A stretch of 64,000 nucleotides of DNA, from NCBI RefSeq assembly GCF_000969825.1, contig NZ_KQ033919.1, positions 3,484,749 through 3,548,748 on the forward strand. The letters are read 5' to 3'. Shown one piece after another: positions 63,244-64,000 of the stretch (position 1 is its first letter; every line of letters starts with the position of its first letter). The notes under the pieces were generated by a model. It did not search any database. It saw only the letters and a list, made by a program, of their open reading frames with translations, and was not told the DNA's origin. Source of the DNA: Parabacteroides gordonii MS-1 = DSM 23371. Its GTDB lineage: Bacteria > Bacteroidota > Bacteroidia > Bacteroidales > Tannerellaceae. The position numbers and the translations under genes were made by a program.

Positions 63244-63930
63244 TTATGCTATCGCAACCGCCAGCACACTTACCCGAACCCCCGGAACAGTCAATAGCGC
63301 TTCGGCGCAGGCACCGAGGGTGGAGCCTGTTGTGATGACATCGTCTATCAGCAGGATGTGTTTGCCTTCGAGGGCTTGGGGATTGGCGACGGTGAAGATT
63401 TCCTGCACGTTCAGCCAGCGGTCGTATACCGGTTTCTTTGTCTGAGTTTCGTTTTGTTTGATGCGGCACAGGCTGGAGGTGTCAATAGGGAGTTTCAGTA
63501 CGCTGTTTATTCCCCGGGCGATCCATTCCGATTGGTTGTAGCCGCGTTTCTTTTTCTTTCGGGGGTGGAGGGGGACAGGGAGGATCAGGTCGGGAAGGTC
63601 GGAGAGGATGGCCTGCCGGTAATCCAGTCCGGCCATACGTCCCAAACGGAAACCGATCTCCTTATTGTCGTTATACTTCAATTCGTGGATAAGCTGTTGC
63701 ACATGTCCGCCCCGTTCGTAATGTAGGAAAGCTGCCGCATGGCTGATCATCACTTTGCCGGTGAATAAATGAGTGGCCGGGTTCTCCTTCAGGTAATCGA
63801 ACCCGGTGTGTGGCAGGTTGCACAGGCATTTGAGGCAGAAATGATTTTCACCTCCCATAAGCGGGTCGTTACATAACAGGCATAGCTTGGGAAAGAAAAG
63901 ATCCAGCAAGTTATTCAAAGTCTTCCTCAT
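63244..63930 (-). CDS. comF: ComF-family phosphoribosyltransferase-like protein
   Basis: A 228-residue cytoplasmic protein. An N-terminal zinc finger (CLLCNDPL, then CLKCLCNLP) is followed by the double LKYNDNKEIGFRLGRM motif and a phosphoribosyltransferase domain with LPVPLHPRKKKKRGYNQSEW and the PRPP loop HILLIDDVITTGSTL. ComF relatives are linked to DNA uptake, but in Bacteroidetes the role is not established. Its start codon lies within the end of the recX gene upstream (20-base overlap), so the two are coupled. Confidence 0.92.
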   Translation of the reverse strand: MRKTLNNLLDLFFPKLCLLCNDPLMGGENHFCLKCLCNLPHTGFDYLKENPATHLFTGKVMISHAAAFLHYERGGHVQQLIHELKYNDNKEIGFRLGRMAGLDYRQAILSDLPDLILPVPLHPRKKKKRGYNQSEWIARGINSVLKLPIDTSSLCRIKQNETQTKKPVYDRWLNVQEIFTVANPQALEGKHILLIDDVITTGSTLGACAEALLTVPGVRVSVLAVAIA

Positions 63931-64000
63931 AATCGTTCCCTTTGAGTAATTGTTTCAGGCAACGTATTGCTTCACGGCTCTCGAAACCACGGCCGGCGGC
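63911..64000 (-). CDS. recX: RecX-family regulatory protein, C-terminal end
   Basis: The last 29 residues and the stop (63911-63913) of a gene that starts right of the window. The visible sequence AAGRGFESREAIRCLKQLL matches the end of the third RecX repeat, where a conserved (L/A)xGRGF precedes a helix. An acidic tail follows (GNDYEEDFE). RecX inhibits RecA filaments. The stop overlaps comF by 20 bases. Only the end is seen, so the name rests on a short stretch. Confidence 0.72.
   Translation of the reverse strand, partial: AAGRGFESREAIRCLKQLLKGNDYEEDFE

Overview
The window looks like a chromosome segment of a gut Bacteroidales bacterium, most probably Parabacteroides. The grounds are SusC/SusD pairs, an ECF sigma/FecR pair, a hybrid two-component regulator, repeated TAnnTTTG-type -7 boxes about 17-90 bases before starts, class III fructose bisphosphatase, and two very large secreted proteins with the same C-terminal module. 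Those two resemble the phase-variable surface glycoproteins that I recall being described in Parabacteroides distasonis. The genus is an inference; no rRNA is present.

Layout. 1-764: end of an S41 protease. 961-12496: first polysaccharide utilisation locus (PUL1), with ECF sigma, anti-sigma, STN-containing SusC, SusD, a DUF3823 lipoprotein, GH130 and a mannosidase-like GH2. 12577-15496 (minus): two tandem membrane metallophosphoesterases and a secreted nitroreductase. 15693-18236: a TonB-dependent outer-membrane barrel. 18599-33912: second locus (PUL2), with a beta-galactosidase-type GH2, SusC, SusD, a heparinase II/III-like lyase, a GH88 unsaturated uronyl hydrolase and a divergent hybrid two-component regulator. 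34028-34468: small cysteine-containing protein. 35120-38245 and 57673-61161: the paralogous large surface proteins. 38521-49146: a peptide transporter, fbp, an ABC importer, a MATE pump, DUF4251, a GroES-like protein and an NfnAB-type pair. 49412-50455: a HepT/MntA module with a frameshifted HepT, then three tRNAs. 50545-53416 (minus): pyrE, SRPBCC, argH and a Rieske-like lipoprotein. 53639-57168: HU-like protein, DUF4248 and VirE_N/DUF3987 module. 61452-63188: a GNAT toxin-antitoxin-like pair and an intact HepT/MntA operon. 63244-64000: comF and the end of recX.

The most interesting signal is regulatory. Both large surface-protein genes are preceded by a segment bounded by two 32-bp dyad elements that holds a conserved promoter (ATTG-N19-TAnnTTTG) pointing away from the gene, which is what an invertible promoter in the OFF position would look like. 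The SusC of PUL2 is preceded by 17-bp inverted repeats 473 bp apart, with a -7 box inside that also points away from the gene. No recombinase is encoded in the window.

A second recurring pattern is a set of four intergenic arrays (18383-18444, about 34521-34589, 44091-44216, 57230-57312). They have unrelated sequences but the same 22-23 bp period, and their units are partly self-complementary. They are not CRISPRs. Coordinates of short sites were counted by hand and may be off by one.
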